NCBI GenBank assembly: GCA_003151475.1
Contig: PLXQ01000054.1
Location: 169,228 to 233,227, forward strand
From: Acidimicrobiaceae bacterium
GTDB taxonomy: Bacteria > Actinomycetota > Acidimicrobiia > Acidimicrobiales > UBA8190
DNA: 64,000 bases
Direction of reading: 5' to 3'
Shown here: piece after piece, positions 56,068 through 64,000 of the stretch
Position numbering within the stretch: position 1 is the first letter of the stretch
How the letters are laid out: the number at the start of each line of letters is the position of its first letter
Made by a program: the position numbers and the translations under genes
Notes under the pieces: model-generated
Databases searched by the model: none
Told to the model about the DNA's origin: nothing
What the model saw: the letters and a program-made list of their open reading frames with translations, nothing else

Positions 56068-56364
56068 CTACGCGAAGCGCGCCGATCTCATATTTACGCG
56101 CTTGCCGTCGCCAGTCAGGGGCGTGCCTTCGGCTCGGAGCAGCTCCTGTTGCTCCAGGGCGAGATGTTTGGCGAACGATCCGTCGGACATCACCACTCGC
56201 TGCCATGCGACCTCATCACCCCACCGGGCGAGAGCCTGACCCACGAAACGCGCCGAGCCCAGCCCGGCGCGGTCGGCCACATCGCCGTAGCTCATGACGA
56301 AACCGCGAGGGATCGTCTCCACCACATCGAGGACGGCCTTTTCTTTGGCCGACGGTTCGTCCAT
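56068..56364 (-). CDS. Alkyltransferase-like (ATL) DNA-repair protein
   Basis: A 98-residue protein similar to the C-terminal domain of O6-methylguanine-DNA methyltransferase. IPRGFVMSYGDVADRAGLG is the DNA-binding helix region, and the active-site position reads VAWQRVV where the active enzyme has a Pro-Cys-His-Arg box. The acceptor cysteine is therefore absent, as in ATL proteins that bind alkylated bases and pass them to nucleotide excision repair. The ATG at 56364 was chosen because the family begins there. It is probably cotranscribed with the NIPSNAP-like gene 29 bases upstream. Confidence 0.88.
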   Translation of the reverse strand: MDEPSAKEKAVLDVVETIPRGFVMSYGDVADRAGLGSARFVGQALARWGDEVAWQRVVMSDGSFAKHLALEQQELLRAEGTPLTGDGKRVNMRSARFA

Positions 56365-56393
56365 CGGATGTGCCGGGGCGTCGGGACGCGCTC

Positions 56394-57092
56394 TCAGTAC
56401 AGAGGTGACCAGGCGCTCGTGCGCAGCAGCTTGCTCTCCCACCGGTCGCGGTAGGACAGGGCGTCGTGCATGAACTGCCCCGGTTGACGCATCTCGTCGG
56501 GCACCTCGTGGGTGAGCAGATGCAGAAGCATGTCGTGGTTCACGATCTTCTGCATCAAGATGGCCTCCTTGCGGTGACCGGAGCCGAAGGCCGTCTGGAA
56601 CACCACCTGGATGTCGAGCAGGGTGCCGTCACGGGCCTTCATGGGCCGGTAGTAGCCCTTCTCCCAGAAGTCGACGTAATCGTCGACCGCAGCGTGGGGC
56701 CATCCCGTGTCCTCCATGTAGATGGACAGCTCGTGGGTGGCGCCGTCGGTGGGCACAGTGGAGAGATCGATATCCCCCATGGGCGACCAGGGCACGGGAA
56801 GAAGCATCTTGGCCGTGACCCCGTGACGCAGCTCGTCGAGCTCGCGGCCCCACTGGCTCAGGTCGCCGCGCTGCATCCGATGGGCCAATGCCTCCCAGGC
56901 GGCACCGTCTTTGATGGCCGTGATGGTGACCATGTGGTACGCGGGTCCGCTCCCGTGGGCGTGATGGAGGTACCACAGGAGCCGGGCGTCGTCGCCCTTG
57001 GCCAGAGTCGGCATCCACCCTTCGCGGTAGGCCGCTTCGAACTCGTCTTCCTTGGCCCCTTTTACCTCGTGCACCTCGTGCAGGAACAGCAA
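56394..57092 (-). CDS. NIPSNAP/EthD-like dimeric alpha-beta barrel protein
   Basis: A 232-residue protein with two dimeric alpha/beta barrel-like repeats: LFLHEVHEVKGAKEDEFEAAYREG and, after about 105 residues, LSIYMEDTGWPHAAVDDYVDFWEKG. ARLLWYLHHAHGSGPAYHMVTITAIKD is a typical strand-helix-strand of the NIPSNAP/antibiotic-monooxygenase fold. The reaction is unknown. The start is the TTG at 57092, with GGGGAGGAG at the right distance. Confidence 0.7.
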   Translation of the reverse strand: MLFLHEVHEVKGAKEDEFEAAYREGWMPTLAKGDDARLLWYLHHAHGSGPAYHMVTITAIKDGAAWEALAHRMQRGDLSQWGRELDELRHGVTAKMLLPVPWSPMGDIDLSTVPTDGATHELSIYMEDTGWPHAAVDDYVDFWEKGYYRPMKARDGTLLDIQVVFQTAFGSGHRKEAILMQKIVNHDMLLHLLTHEVPDEMRQPGQFMHDALSYRDRWESKLLRTSAWSPLY

Positions 57093-57203
57093 TGCGGTCT
57101 CCTCCCCTTCGCCTCGCGTGTCACCGCCGCAGTGCCGAAGCGGCCACGACGGGCTCACCTTAGCCAGAGGCCAGGCAGGCGACCGGTCGGTCGGTACGCT
57201 TCG

Positions 57204-57620
57204 ATGATGACGGCCATGACCACCGACGAGCTCCAGCAATTCCTGCTCGGTGCCTTTCCCGATTCCCCCTCGACCATGGTGGTGGAGGACTCGGGGGAGT
57301 GGGGAGCCCGTCTGCGTCTGCCGGTGACGAAAGCGCACGGACGTCCCGGAGGCACAGTGTCGGGTCCCGCACTCATGGGTCTGGCTGACGGCGCCGCCTG
57401 GTTGGCCGTCCTGGCCCAGATCGGGCCGGTGGCGCTGGCCGTGACCACGAGCCTGCACATCGACTTCTTACGCAAGCCCCCGCTGGTCGACATGGTGGCC
57501 GAAGGGCGGTTGCTGAAACTGGGGAAGTCGTTGGGTGTCGTCGATGTCTCTATCCGCGCCGAAGACGCAGACGAGTTGGTGGCGAAGGCGCAGGTGACCT
57601 ATTCGATCCCGCCGCGTTAA
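57204..57620 (+). CDS. Hotdog-fold thioesterase (PaaI type)
   Basis: A 138-residue protein. GRPGGTVSGPALMGLADGAAWLAVLAQIG contains the helix and the conserved Asp of PaaI-like thioesterases, and AVTTSLHIDFLRKPP is the core strand. LGVVDVSIRAEDADELVAKAQVTYSI closes the fold. It probably hydrolyses acyl- or aryl-CoA thioesters. Divergent from the NIPSNAP-like gene with about 110 bases between. Confidence 0.85.
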   Translation: MMTAMTTDELQQFLLGAFPDSPSTMVVEDSGEWGARLRLPVTKAHGRPGGTVSGPALMGLADGAAWLAVLAQIGPVALAVTTSLHIDFLRKPPLVDMVAEGRLLKLGKSLGVVDVSIRAEDADELVAKAQVTYSIPPR

Positions 57621-58099
57621 CCGCGGGCGTCAGCCTTCGTGGTGGACGATGAAGCAGACAGCGCCTTCGCCCGGCGGCGGTCGTGGCGAAATGCGACCGC
57701 CGCCGGGCTGGCGTGGGGGTCCGGCGTGCGAGGAGGTGGGGGTGCCCACTGCCGCTGGCCCCAGGGGATGTCCCCTGTCGGGGAATGACCGATCACCGGC
57801 ATGGACAACGAGAATGGTCTCGGAGTCCTTTCCGTTCCCGCCGACGGTGACGCCTTCGGTCCTGGGGGAGAGGAGAGAGGCTCCCGTGGCCCTGGTGTCG
57901 GTTCGGGTGAATCGGTCATCTCTTCATAATGTGCGTCGTTCCTGTGTGATCAACAAGAACAACCTGTGCATCTGGTGTGAATGGTTCTGAGAGGGAATTC
58001 CGGTCTCGTCGGGCGCTCTCGAGGGGGCGTATCCGGTGACAGACGGCCCGGCGGCGTGGTCCTTGCCGTCCGGCTCCGTGGCCGTCAGGCTTGCGCGTC
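57621..58099. other. Long intergenic leader before the transglycosylase gene
   Basis: About 480 bases without a supported gene. Near the left end is a strong 15-bp stem (listed separately). The right half is AT-richer than its surroundings, around TCTTCATAATGTGCGTCG and GATCAACAAGAACAACCTG, where a promoter could lie. I looked for a c-di-AMP riboswitch because such leaders precede cell-wall hydrolase genes in actinobacteria, but the core elements were not convincing. Confidence 0.4.
57669..57708 (+). terminator. Strong hairpin after the thioesterase gene
   Basis: GCCCGGCGGCGGTCG (57669-57683) pairs perfectly with CGACCGCCGCCGGGC (57694-57708) around a 10-base loop. Its position 48 bases after the thioesterase stop fits a terminator. 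The stem is symmetric, so it may stop transcription from both sides. Confidence 0.55.
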
Positions 58100-58741
58100 G
58101 TGACCAGTGCCCGGCAACGACAACAACAACGGGCGCGTCGCACCGGCGTTGTCATGGCGGTGGTGTTGATCGTGAGCACAGGTCTCGTCGGTGCCAGTGC
58201 GGCCCGGCGCGCCGGAGCCCCGTCGGCGGGCATCGCCGTCTGCCCCGGGGCGCGTTCGACGACGACGACGCTGGCGAGCGACAGCGCCGTCGCCACGGTG
58301 CCCGCCGGTTCCCTGCCGCCGACGCTGGTGTCGGACCCGACCCGGCTCCAGTTGCTCCCGGTGTTCCGACGTTGGGCGTCGGTCTGTGCCATCCCCGTCT
58401 CGCTCGTCGAGGCGACATGTTGGTGGGAGTCGGGATGGCAGGAGAGCGTTGTCTCGGTGACGGGTGCGACCGGTGTATGCCAGATCGAGCCCGGCGCGGC
58501 GCAGACGGTGCGGGGACTCCTCGATGATCCGACCCTCGATCCGCGTCGGTCTTCCGACAACATCGAGATGTCGGCCGCCTATCTGCGCTGGCTCCTCGAT
58601 CAGACCGGCGGTCGCCGCGACCTCGCCCTGGCCGGCTACTACCAGGGCCCGACTTCTGTTCGTGAGCACGGGATCCTGCCCGTGAGTCGACCGTACGTGA
58701 CAGGGATCGACGCCTTGCTCCGCGACTACAGCTGGTCCTGA
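58100..58741 (+). CDS. Secreted lytic transglycosylase (SLT-like)
   Basis: A 213-residue protein from the GTG at 58100; a TTG at 58091 is possible. A signal-anchor or signal peptide (TGVVMAVVLIVSTGLVGASA) is followed by a disordered segment and an SLT domain. The catalytic glutamate is in TCWWESGW (Glu113 counted from 58091). The ATGVCQIEP motif resembles the GLMQ region, and LALAGYYQG the AYN-like third motif. It would cleave peptidoglycan glycan strands. The stop precedes the next start by 1 base, so the genes are coupled. Confidence 0.85.
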   Translation: MTSARQRQQQRARRTGVVMAVVLIVSTGLVGASAARRAGAPSAGIAVCPGARSTTTTLASDSAVATVPAGSLPPTLVSDPTRLQLLPVFRRWASVCAIPVSLVEATCWWESGWQESVVSVTGATGVCQIEPGAAQTVRGLLDDPTLDPRRSSDNIEMSAAYLRWLLDQTGGRRDLALAGYYQGPTSVREHGILPVSRPYVTGIDALLRDYSWS

Positions 58742-58742
58742 A

Positions 58743-59939
58743 ATGTCCACGGTCGACGTCGATTTCGCCGTCGTCGGCGCCGGAGTGCTCGGGTTGAGTG
58801 CGGCCAGCGCGCTGGCCCGGCGAGGCCACGAGGTCGTGGTGTGCGAGCGCGACACCGTGGGTCACTCCACCTCGGGTTCCAAGGGATCGGCCCGCATCTT
58901 CCGGCTCGGCTACGACGAGCCCGGATATGTCCGCCTGGCCATGGTGGCCCTCGGGCTCTGGCGCCGACTCGAGGCCGAGTCCGAGACGGCCCTCATCACC
59001 ACCACCGGCCAGGTGACGTTCGGCGACGACCTCGACGTGCTCGGCCATGCGCTCGAGCGGGCCGGCGCGCCGCACGAATGGATGACGGCGGACGAGGTGA
59101 CGGCGCGCTTTGCTTCGCTGTCGGTTCCGACGGGCGCGGTCTTCGAGCCCGAGTCGGGTGTGATCGCCGCCGACCGCTGCCTGGCCGCACTGCGCCGCAC
59201 ACCCGGCGTCGAGGTGCGCGAGCGGACCCGGGTGGTGCGGTGCGAGGACGGAGACGGGGCCGTTCGTGTCTCTCTCGAATCCCCGCAAGGAGCCGACCTC
59301 CTGCGGGCCGCCGTTGTCATCGTCTGCGCCGGGCCGTGGACGGCGCCGCTCGTCTCCGGCCGGATCCCCGGCCTGCGCCCCCTCCCCACCCTCGAGCAGG
59401 TGGCGTATCTGGCTCGGTCTCGGCGAGAGCCGGACGGCTCGGAAGCCGCCATCCCCGTCTTCGTCGAGCGCCGACGTCCCTGGTTCTACGGATTGCCGGT
59501 CGCCGCGAATGGGCTCGTGAAGATCTCGCTGCACGGCGCCGGGCCTGCTGTCACCCTCGAGGACCTCGACACCGGGTACGACCCGGAGGATCCCGGCGCT
59601 GTCGACGTTCCCGACCCCGCTCTTCTCGCCCAGCTCTCGGACTCGGCCCGGCGGGTCCTGCGTGGCTTCGCCCCCGAGCCCGTGGCCAGCGAGCGCTGCC
59701 TCTACGACAATTCGGCCGACGGCGACTTCGTTCTCGACCGCATCGGCGACATCGTCATTGGCGCCGGCACCTCGGGCCACGGCTTCAAGTTCGCCCCGTT
59801 GCTCGGTGAGTTGCTCGCCGACCTGGCCCTGGGCGTGGCCCCGCACCGGGAGTTCGGCTCTCCGGCGGACCTCGAGCGGTTCGCCTCCGGTCGTCTGCGT
59901 TCGATCGGACACGGGGCAGGTCCGACGATTCACCGGTAG
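58743..59939 (+). CDS. Sarcosine oxidase/N-methyl amino acid oxidase-like FAD enzyme
   Basis: A 398-residue FAD-dependent amine oxidase. FAVVGAGVLGLSAASALARRGHEVVVCERD is the Rossmann GxGxxG motif, and TSGSKGSARIFRLGY follows it. The sequence SERCLYDNSADGDFVLDR near Cys319 matches the site where FAD is covalently bound in monomeric sarcosine oxidase. GAGTSGHGFKFAPLLGELLADL is the C-terminal FAD region. It would oxidise an N-methyl amino acid or related amine with production of H2O2. The substrate is not clear. Confidence 0.88.
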   Translation: MSTVDVDFAVVGAGVLGLSAASALARRGHEVVVCERDTVGHSTSGSKGSARIFRLGYDEPGYVRLAMVALGLWRRLEAESETALITTTGQVTFGDDLDVLGHALERAGAPHEWMTADEVTARFASLSVPTGAVFEPESGVIAADRCLAALRRTPGVEVRERTRVVRCEDGDGAVRVSLESPQGADLLRAAVVIVCAGPWTAPLVSGRIPGLRPLPTLEQVAYLARSRREPDGSEAAIPVFVERRRPWFYGLPVAANGLVKISLHGAGPAVTLEDLDTGYDPEDPGAVDVPDPALLAQLSDSARRVLRGFAPEPVASERCLYDNSADGDFVLDRIGDIVIGAGTSGHGFKFAPLLGELLADLALGVAPHREFGSPADLERFASGRLRSIGHGAGPTIHR

Positions 59940-59969
59940 GGGGTCCGCCGGTAGGCGATCGCCGGTAAA
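59931..59969 (+). repeat. Echoes of the sarcosine-oxidase stop codon
   Basis: CCGGTAG at the stop (59933-59939) recurs at 59948-59954, and CCGGTA at 59962-59967. The spacing is 15 and 14 bases, with short variable segments between copies. Confidence 0.6.
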
Positions 59970-60032
59970 GTGGTCCCGTGCGATGAGAACGCCCGCCTTC
60001 CGGTCCTTATCCCTTTCCTTCGGAGGCTGTCC

Positions 60033-61733
60033 GTGTCCGCGCGTTCTCGTATTCCCGCCACTCTTGTGGCTAGCCGACTCTCGTTCGATCGGGGCGCCCA
60101 CACCGTCCTGAAAGACGTCTCGCTCACCGTGGCGCCGACATCGTGCATCGGCGTCGTGGGACCGAACGGGGTGGGCAAGTCCACCCTGCTCCAGCTGCTC
60201 GCCGGGCAACAGATGCCCGACGCCGGGTCCGTCCGTCTCGATCCGCCGGGGGCAACCGTCGGCTATCTGGCTCAGGAACACGAGCGCCGACCGGGCGAGA
60301 CCGTGGGCGACGTCCTCTACCGCCGGACCGGCGTGGCCGAGGCCGAAGCCGAGCTGGCCGCCGCCGGTGAGGCCCTCGGCCACGGAGAACCAGGAGCCGA
60401 CGACCGCTTCGCCCTGGCCCTCGAGCGCTACGAGGGCCTGTCGGCGGCCGACATCGACGCCCGCATCTCGAGCACCCTGGACGACCTCGGCCTGCCCGGG
60501 GACATCACCGGGCAGGACGCCGCCACCTTGTCGGGCGGACAGGCGGCACGGGTCGCCCTGGCCGGCATTGTCCTGTCCCGTTTCGACATCACCCTCCTCG
60601 ACGAGCCCACCAACGATCTCGACTTCGACGGCCTCCGGCGGCTCGAGGCCGTCGTGGCCGGGCGCACGGGGGGCATGGTCCTCGTCTCGCACGATCGTGC
60701 CTTCCTCGACGCCACCGTGACGTCGGTGCTCGAGCTGGACGAGCACGACCACGCCGCCACTCTGTTCGGCGGAGGGTGGTCCGCTTATCTGGAGGAGAGG
60801 GCCACGTCGCGCCGGCACGCCGACGAGGCCTACGCCGTCAACCAGAGCCAAAGGAGCGCCCTGGCCGACCGGGCCCGGCGCGAACGCCAGTGGGCCACCT
60901 CGGCCGTCCGGCGCGAGAAACGCGATCCCCGCGACCACGACAAGGCCCAGCGCGATTTCCGCATCAACCGGACGGAGAAGCTGGCATCGAGGGCCCGCCA
61001 GACCGAGCGCGCCATCGAGCGGCTGGGCCCGGTCGACAAGCCCTGGGAAGGCTGGGATCTGCGCTTCACCATCGACCAGGCGCCGCGGGCCGGCGCCATC
61101 GTGGCCCGCTTCGACGGCGCCGTCATCGAGCGCGGAGACTTCTGCATGGGGCCGTTCACCCTCGAGATCGGATGGGCGCAGCGGATCGGGTTGGTGGGAC
61201 CGAACGGCTCCGGTAAGACCTCCTTCGTGGACGCCCTGCTGGGCCGGTTGGCCCTGGCGGCGGGGACGCTGTGGTTGGGTCCGAGCGTGGTCGTCGGCGA
61301 GCTGGGCCAGGATCGCCGCCCCCCGAACGCGTCGGGCACGGCCGGTACGGCTGGGATGGCGGGTACGGCCGGCCAAGAGTCGGTCCTCGATGTCGTCATC
61401 GACCGCTGCGGCTTGACGGTGCCCGAAGCCCGGTCGCTGCTGGCCAAGTTCGGACTAAGCGCCGAGCATCTGAGCCGGCCGCGGGCGCTTCTGTCGCCGG
61501 GAGAGCGGACCCGGGCCGAGCTGGCCATGTTCCAGGCCCGTCAGGTCAATTTCCTGGTGCTCGACGAACCAACCAACCATCTCGACCTCCCCGCCGTCGA
61601 GCAGATCGAAGAAGCGTTGTCGAGCTTCGACGGGACCGTCCTGCTCGTCTCGCACGACCGGCGCCTGCTCGACGCCGTCGCCCTCACCCGACGCATCGAC
61701 CTCGGCGAAGACGTGGCCCTGTGGTCACGGTGA
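60033..61733 (+). CDS. ABC-F family ATPase
   Basis: A 566-residue soluble protein with two ABC domains and no membrane segment, which acts on the ribosome. Domain 1 has Walker A GPNGVGKST, signature LSGGQAARVALA and Walker B ITLLDEPTNDLD. Domain 2 has GPNGSGKTS, signature LSPGERTRAELA and FLVLDEPTNHLD. The interdomain linker (residues about 255-335) is charged and helical. A short GTAGTAGMAGTAG repeat lies in domain 2. Antibiotic resistance or a housekeeping role cannot be told apart. The GTG at 60033 has CGGAGG upstream. Confidence 0.9.
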   Translation: MSARSRIPATLVASRLSFDRGAHTVLKDVSLTVAPTSCIGVVGPNGVGKSTLLQLLAGQQMPDAGSVRLDPPGATVGYLAQEHERRPGETVGDVLYRRTGVAEAEAELAAAGEALGHGEPGADDRFALALERYEGLSAADIDARISSTLDDLGLPGDITGQDAATLSGGQAARVALAGIVLSRFDITLLDEPTNDLDFDGLRRLEAVVAGRTGGMVLVSHDRAFLDATVTSVLELDEHDHAATLFGGGWSAYLEERATSRRHADEAYAVNQSQRSALADRARRERQWATSAVRREKRDPRDHDKAQRDFRINRTEKLASRARQTERAIERLGPVDKPWEGWDLRFTIDQAPRAGAIVARFDGAVIERGDFCMGPFTLEIGWAQRIGLVGPNGSGKTSFVDALLGRLALAAGTLWLGPSVVVGELGQDRRPPNASGTAGTAGMAGTAGQESVLDVVIDRCGLTVPEARSLLAKFGLSAEHLSRPRALLSPGERTRAELAMFQARQVNFLVLDEPTNHLDLPAVEQIEEALSSFDGTVLLVSHDRRLLDAVALTRRIDLGEDVALWSR

Positions 61734-61747
61734 ACGCCGCCGGGCAG

Positions 61748-62713
61748 TCAGTCCCGCGGCGTGCCCAGCACCCGGGCCACGGTCGAGACCTGTTCGTCGA
61801 CGGCGCGGCGCGAGAGCTCGATACCGGGGGCGAGAAGGTCGAAGCCGTGGCAGGCCCCGCCGAAGCAGTGCAGCTCGGTGGGAACGCCGGCCTGCATCAG
61901 ACGTTGGGCGTAGGTGATGCCCTCGTCGCGCAGGGGATCGAACTCGGCCGTCATGACGTAGGCGGGGGGCAGGTCCGAGAGGTCGGTGCACCGTCCCGGC
62001 GCCGCATAGTTCGAGACGTAGTCACGCTTCACCCCGAGATAGTGGTCCCACATCTGGGCGTTGCTCGATGAATTCCAAATGGGGGTGGCGCTGAACGCCC
62101 GCATCGACGCCGTTTCCATGCGGTCGTCGATCACCGGGTAGACGAGCAGCTGAAACGCCAGTTGCACGGTGCTGCGGTCGCGGGCCATGAGGGCCACGGC
62201 GGCGGCCAGGGCGCCGCCGGCACTGGCACCCCCGACGGCGATCCGATCGCCGTCGACCCCGAGGTCGCGGGCGTGGGCGGCCACCCAGCCGAGAGCGGTG
62301 TAGCAGTCCTCCACGCCGGCGGGGAAGGGGCTCTCCGGAGCCAGCCGGTAGTCCACCGACACCACCACACAGCCACCGTCGGCCGACAGACGCAGGCACC
62401 GGTGCTCCTCGGTGTAGAGGTCGCCGATCACGAAAGCACCCCCGTGGAAGTAGACGAGGCCCGGCAGGGGTGAACCCGAAGACTTCGGCGTGTATATCCG
62501 GACACCGATCTCGGGGGCGCCGTCGGGCCCCGGGATGTCCCTGTTCTCGACCGTCACCCGGTCGTCGGTGGGAAGCGTGGTGCCCATCATGGCCAAGATG
62601 TCCGGCGTCGAGCGCATCATCTGCACCATGTTGGCGTCGCCGAGGCTTCCGGCGGGGTCCAACGGCAAGGCCGCAAGGACTTCGACCAGCTCCGGATCCA
62701 TGTTCAAATTCAC
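61748..62713 (-). CDS. Alpha/beta hydrolase of the hormone-sensitive lipase family
   Basis: A 321-residue esterase. The HSL oxyanion motif is VYFHGGAFVIGD, the nucleophile elbow is VGGASAGGALAAAVAL with the catalytic serine, DPLRDEG contains the catalytic aspartate, and ACHGFDLL the histidine. It hydrolyses esters with short- to medium-length acyl chains. Convergent with the ABC-F gene (14 bases) and preceded by an LLM-family gene on the same strand. Confidence 0.9.
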   Translation of the reverse strand: MNLNMDPELVEVLAALPLDPAGSLGDANMVQMMRSTPDILAMMGTTLPTDDRVTVENRDIPGPDGAPEIGVRIYTPKSSGSPLPGLVYFHGGAFVIGDLYTEEHRCLRLSADGGCVVVSVDYRLAPESPFPAGVEDCYTALGWVAAHARDLGVDGDRIAVGGASAGGALAAAVALMARDRSTVQLAFQLLVYPVIDDRMETASMRAFSATPIWNSSSNAQMWDHYLGVKRDYVSNYAAPGRCTDLSDLPPAYVMTAEFDPLRDEGITYAQRLMQAGVPTELHCFGGACHGFDLLAPGIELSRRAVDEQVSTVARVLGTPRD

Positions 62714-62791
62714 TGCGTCCTCTTTCCCCCCGCCGCGTGGCGATGCCCGTATTTAAGACGACAGGCGAGGCCGTCCGCGGGAATCCCCTGC

Positions 62792-63895
62792 TCAGCGGAA
62801 TTTCGGGATGACCTCCGTCCCCATCAATTCGATCGTCTGCATCACGGCCTCGTGCGAGACGTTGTAGGGGTTCACCAGGCAAAGGAGCAGGTCGATGCCC
62901 GCTTCTTCGTAGAGACGGCACATCGAAACGCACTCTTCGGGGGTGCCGAGCACACAGGCATTGGCCTCCACCAGGTACTCCAGGCTGATCATGTCGAGCA
63001 GGCCGGCGTCCTCGGTCTTCTTCAAGTCCGCCGCGTAGGAATAGGTGCCGAGATCCTCCTGCCGCTCGTCCATCCACTGCGCCACGGTGGCGATCTGGCT
63101 CGCCCCCTTGGCCGGGTACCACTCGAAGGACTGCCGGGCCGCGTCGATGGCCTGCTGCCGGTCGGGGGCGCACAGGGCCATGGTGAAGGTCGCCGCCTGG
63201 TTGTTCACGAAGGCGCCGAGGGGCGTGGTGCAGGCCCCGACGGCGGCCCGGTAGATATCGACCTTCGTCTTGATCTCGGCCGGCGTGATGCCCACGGCGA
63301 ACGAACACAGTCCGAGGCCGAGCTCACCGACCTGACGGTGGCCGTCCTCGCTCGTCGTCGCCCCCCACACGGGCGGGTGCGGCTTCTGAAGCGGCTTCGG
63401 CAGCACCCGCCGCTTGGGCATGTTCCAGAACCGGCCCGAGAACTCGTACTCGTCGTTGGTCCAACAGCCGACCACATGGCCGATGGCTTCCTGCCACATG
63501 GCCCGGGTGTTGGCCGGATCGACGCCGAACCCTTCGAGCTCCGCCCGGGTGGCCGACCGGCCGGTGCCGAAATCGACACGACCGTCGGAGATGAGGTCGA
63601 GAACGGCCACGGACTCCGCCGTGCGCACCGGGTGGTTATACGGCTGCGGCATCAGCCGCACGCCGTAGCCGAGACGCATCCGCGTCGTCTGGGCGGCGAT
63701 GGCGCCGTAGAGGATCTCGGGGTTCGAGCAGTGGGAGTACTCCGACAGGAAGTGGTGCTCCACCGACCAGAACGCGTCCCACCCGAACCGTTCGCCGGCC
63801 AGGGCCTGCTCCAGGGTGTTCTTGTAGGCCCGGTGCTCCGACTCGGCATCCCACGGCTCGGCCACGGGGATCTCGTAGAAGAGAGCGAATTTCAT
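62792..63895 (-). CDS. LLM-class flavin-dependent monooxygenase
   Basis: A 367-residue TIM-barrel protein starting MKFALFYEIPVAEPWDAESEH. Features include GWDAFWSVEHHFLSEYSHCSNP, MRLGYGVRLMPQPYNHPVRTAESVAVLDLISDGRVDFGTGRS and a C-terminal LLCLVNPYNVSHEAV, the pattern of bacterial luciferase-like alkanal or limonene monooxygenases. It probably uses FMNH2 or F420. The GAAAGGACACCGAC before the ATG is a clear ribosome binding site, and a 10-bp repeat array lies directly upstream. It probably follows the partial gene at the window edge in one transcript. Confidence 0.9.
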   Translation of the reverse strand: MKFALFYEIPVAEPWDAESEHRAYKNTLEQALAGERFGWDAFWSVEHHFLSEYSHCSNPEILYGAIAAQTTRMRLGYGVRLMPQPYNHPVRTAESVAVLDLISDGRVDFGTGRSATRAELEGFGVDPANTRAMWQEAIGHVVGCWTNDEYEFSGRFWNMPKRRVLPKPLQKPHPPVWGATTSEDGHRQVGELGLGLCSFAVGITPAEIKTKVDIYRAAVGACTTPLGAFVNNQAATFTMALCAPDRQQAIDAARQSFEWYPAKGASQIATVAQWMDERQEDLGTYSYAADLKKTEDAGLLDMISLEYLVEANACVLGTPEECVSMCRLYEEAGIDLLLCLVNPYNVSHEAVMQTIELMGTEVIPKFR

Positions 63896-63907
63896 GTCGG
63901 TGTCCTT

Positions 63908-63957
63908 TCGGATCAGGTCGGATCAGGTCGGATCAGGTCGGATCAGGTCGGATCAGG
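63908..63957. repeat. 10-bp direct repeat array beginning at a stop codon
   Basis: TCGGATCAGG occurs five times in a row without a base change. On the minus strand it reads CCTGATCCGA, and the first copy holds the TGA stop of the partial gene at the right edge. The array ends just before the ribosome binding site of the LLM gene. Confidence 0.92.
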
Positions 63958-64000
63958 CGGCCAGGCCGGCGATCAGGTGGTCGTGGACGAAGGATCGGAT
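63953..64000 (-). CDS. C-terminal end of an unidentified protein (partial)
   Basis: On the minus strand the frame IRSFVHDHLIAGLAA runs from the window edge to a TGA at 63953-63955. The codons are G/C-ending, as in real genes here. Only 15 residues are visible, so no family can be named. Its stop codon lies inside the first unit of the 10-bp repeat array. Confidence 0.45.
   Translation of the reverse strand: MRSFVHDHLIAGLAA

Noticed and set aside
57617-57990. Two open frames (57617-57919 minus, 57649-57990 plus) as genes
   Set aside because: Both are Pro/Gly/Arg-rich, overlap the strong hairpin and show no ribosome binding site or known motif.
57900-58000. c-di-AMP (ydaO) riboswitch before the transglycosylase gene
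   Set aside because: A GGGTGAATC segment is present, but the other conserved core segments and the closing helix were not found.
58152-61376. 1074-residue open frame on the minus strand
   Set aside because: It spans the transglycosylase, oxidase and ABC-F genes in antisense. Its composition (Arg, Gly, Asp, Val) is that of a shadow frame.
63908-63957. CRISPR array
   Set aside because: The units are 10 bp and directly adjacent, with no spacers, and no cas gene is present.

Overview
The window is high-GC, gene-dense chromosomal DNA. It looks like an actinobacterium, most likely of the Acidimicrobiia or a close relative. Signs of this are strong G/C preference at third codon positions, many GTG starts, a B12-dependent (class II) ribonucleotide reductase with two inteins, several F420/flavin-type oxidoreductases, a DipZ-type CcdA-TlpA fusion, an Lhr helicase and DUF5996/DUF4389/DUF1214 proteins. 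The lineage is inferred from gene content, because the window has no rRNA. I saw no tRNA, insertion sequence, prophage or CRISPR array.

Layout. 1-7.7 kb: an aminotransferase tail, a TetR regulator, an acyltransferase, DipZ, an MFS pump fused to a MarR-like domain, and glycerol kinase. 7.8-12.5 kb: nrdJ behind a promoter with an NrdR-like box; its product carries a mini-intein and a LAGLIDADG intein. 12.7-25 kb: accessory metabolism (DUF5996 and channel-like membrane proteins, a deazaflavin-dependent reductase, a DUF1214 protein, sulfotransferase, P450 with TetR, PIG-L deacetylase, DsbA/FrnE, and a sulfatase/LLM operon). 25.2-31.6 kb: a stand-alone S18 gene with a structured leader and a long C-terminal tail, then a nucleobase-salvage island (hpt, upp, a yeast-type cytosine deaminase, another phosphoribosyltransferase and an NCS1 permease). 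31.7-36.5 kb: GNAT, a broken DUF427 gene, nitroreductase, then an operon of three overlapping genes that each encode two YbjQ-like domains. 36.5-44.5 kb: GH38 alpha-mannosidase, nucleoside phosphorylase, serine hydrolase, NUDIX, a membrane-anchored GH43-like protein with a partner, and a cupin. 44.5-53 kb: lhr, lon and a DUF4389 protein. 53.4-64 kb: haloalkane dehalogenase-like protein, NTF2-like protein, an unusual TlpA protein, an alkyltransferase-like protein, NIPSNAP-like protein, thioesterase, lytic transglycosylase, sarcosine oxidase-like protein, ABC-F ATPase, alpha/beta hydrolase and an LLM monooxygenase.

Two things stand out. The first is the three-gene YbjQ operon (33.4-36.5 kb), a compact conserved-looking module of unknown function. 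The second is a recurring pattern of short direct repeats (9-18 bp). Some start at a gene's own stop codon and repeat it just downstream; others are in-frame repeats in disordered protein segments. The nrdJ gene also has an AT-rich patch directly before its second intein that looks like a co-conversion tract from intein homing.
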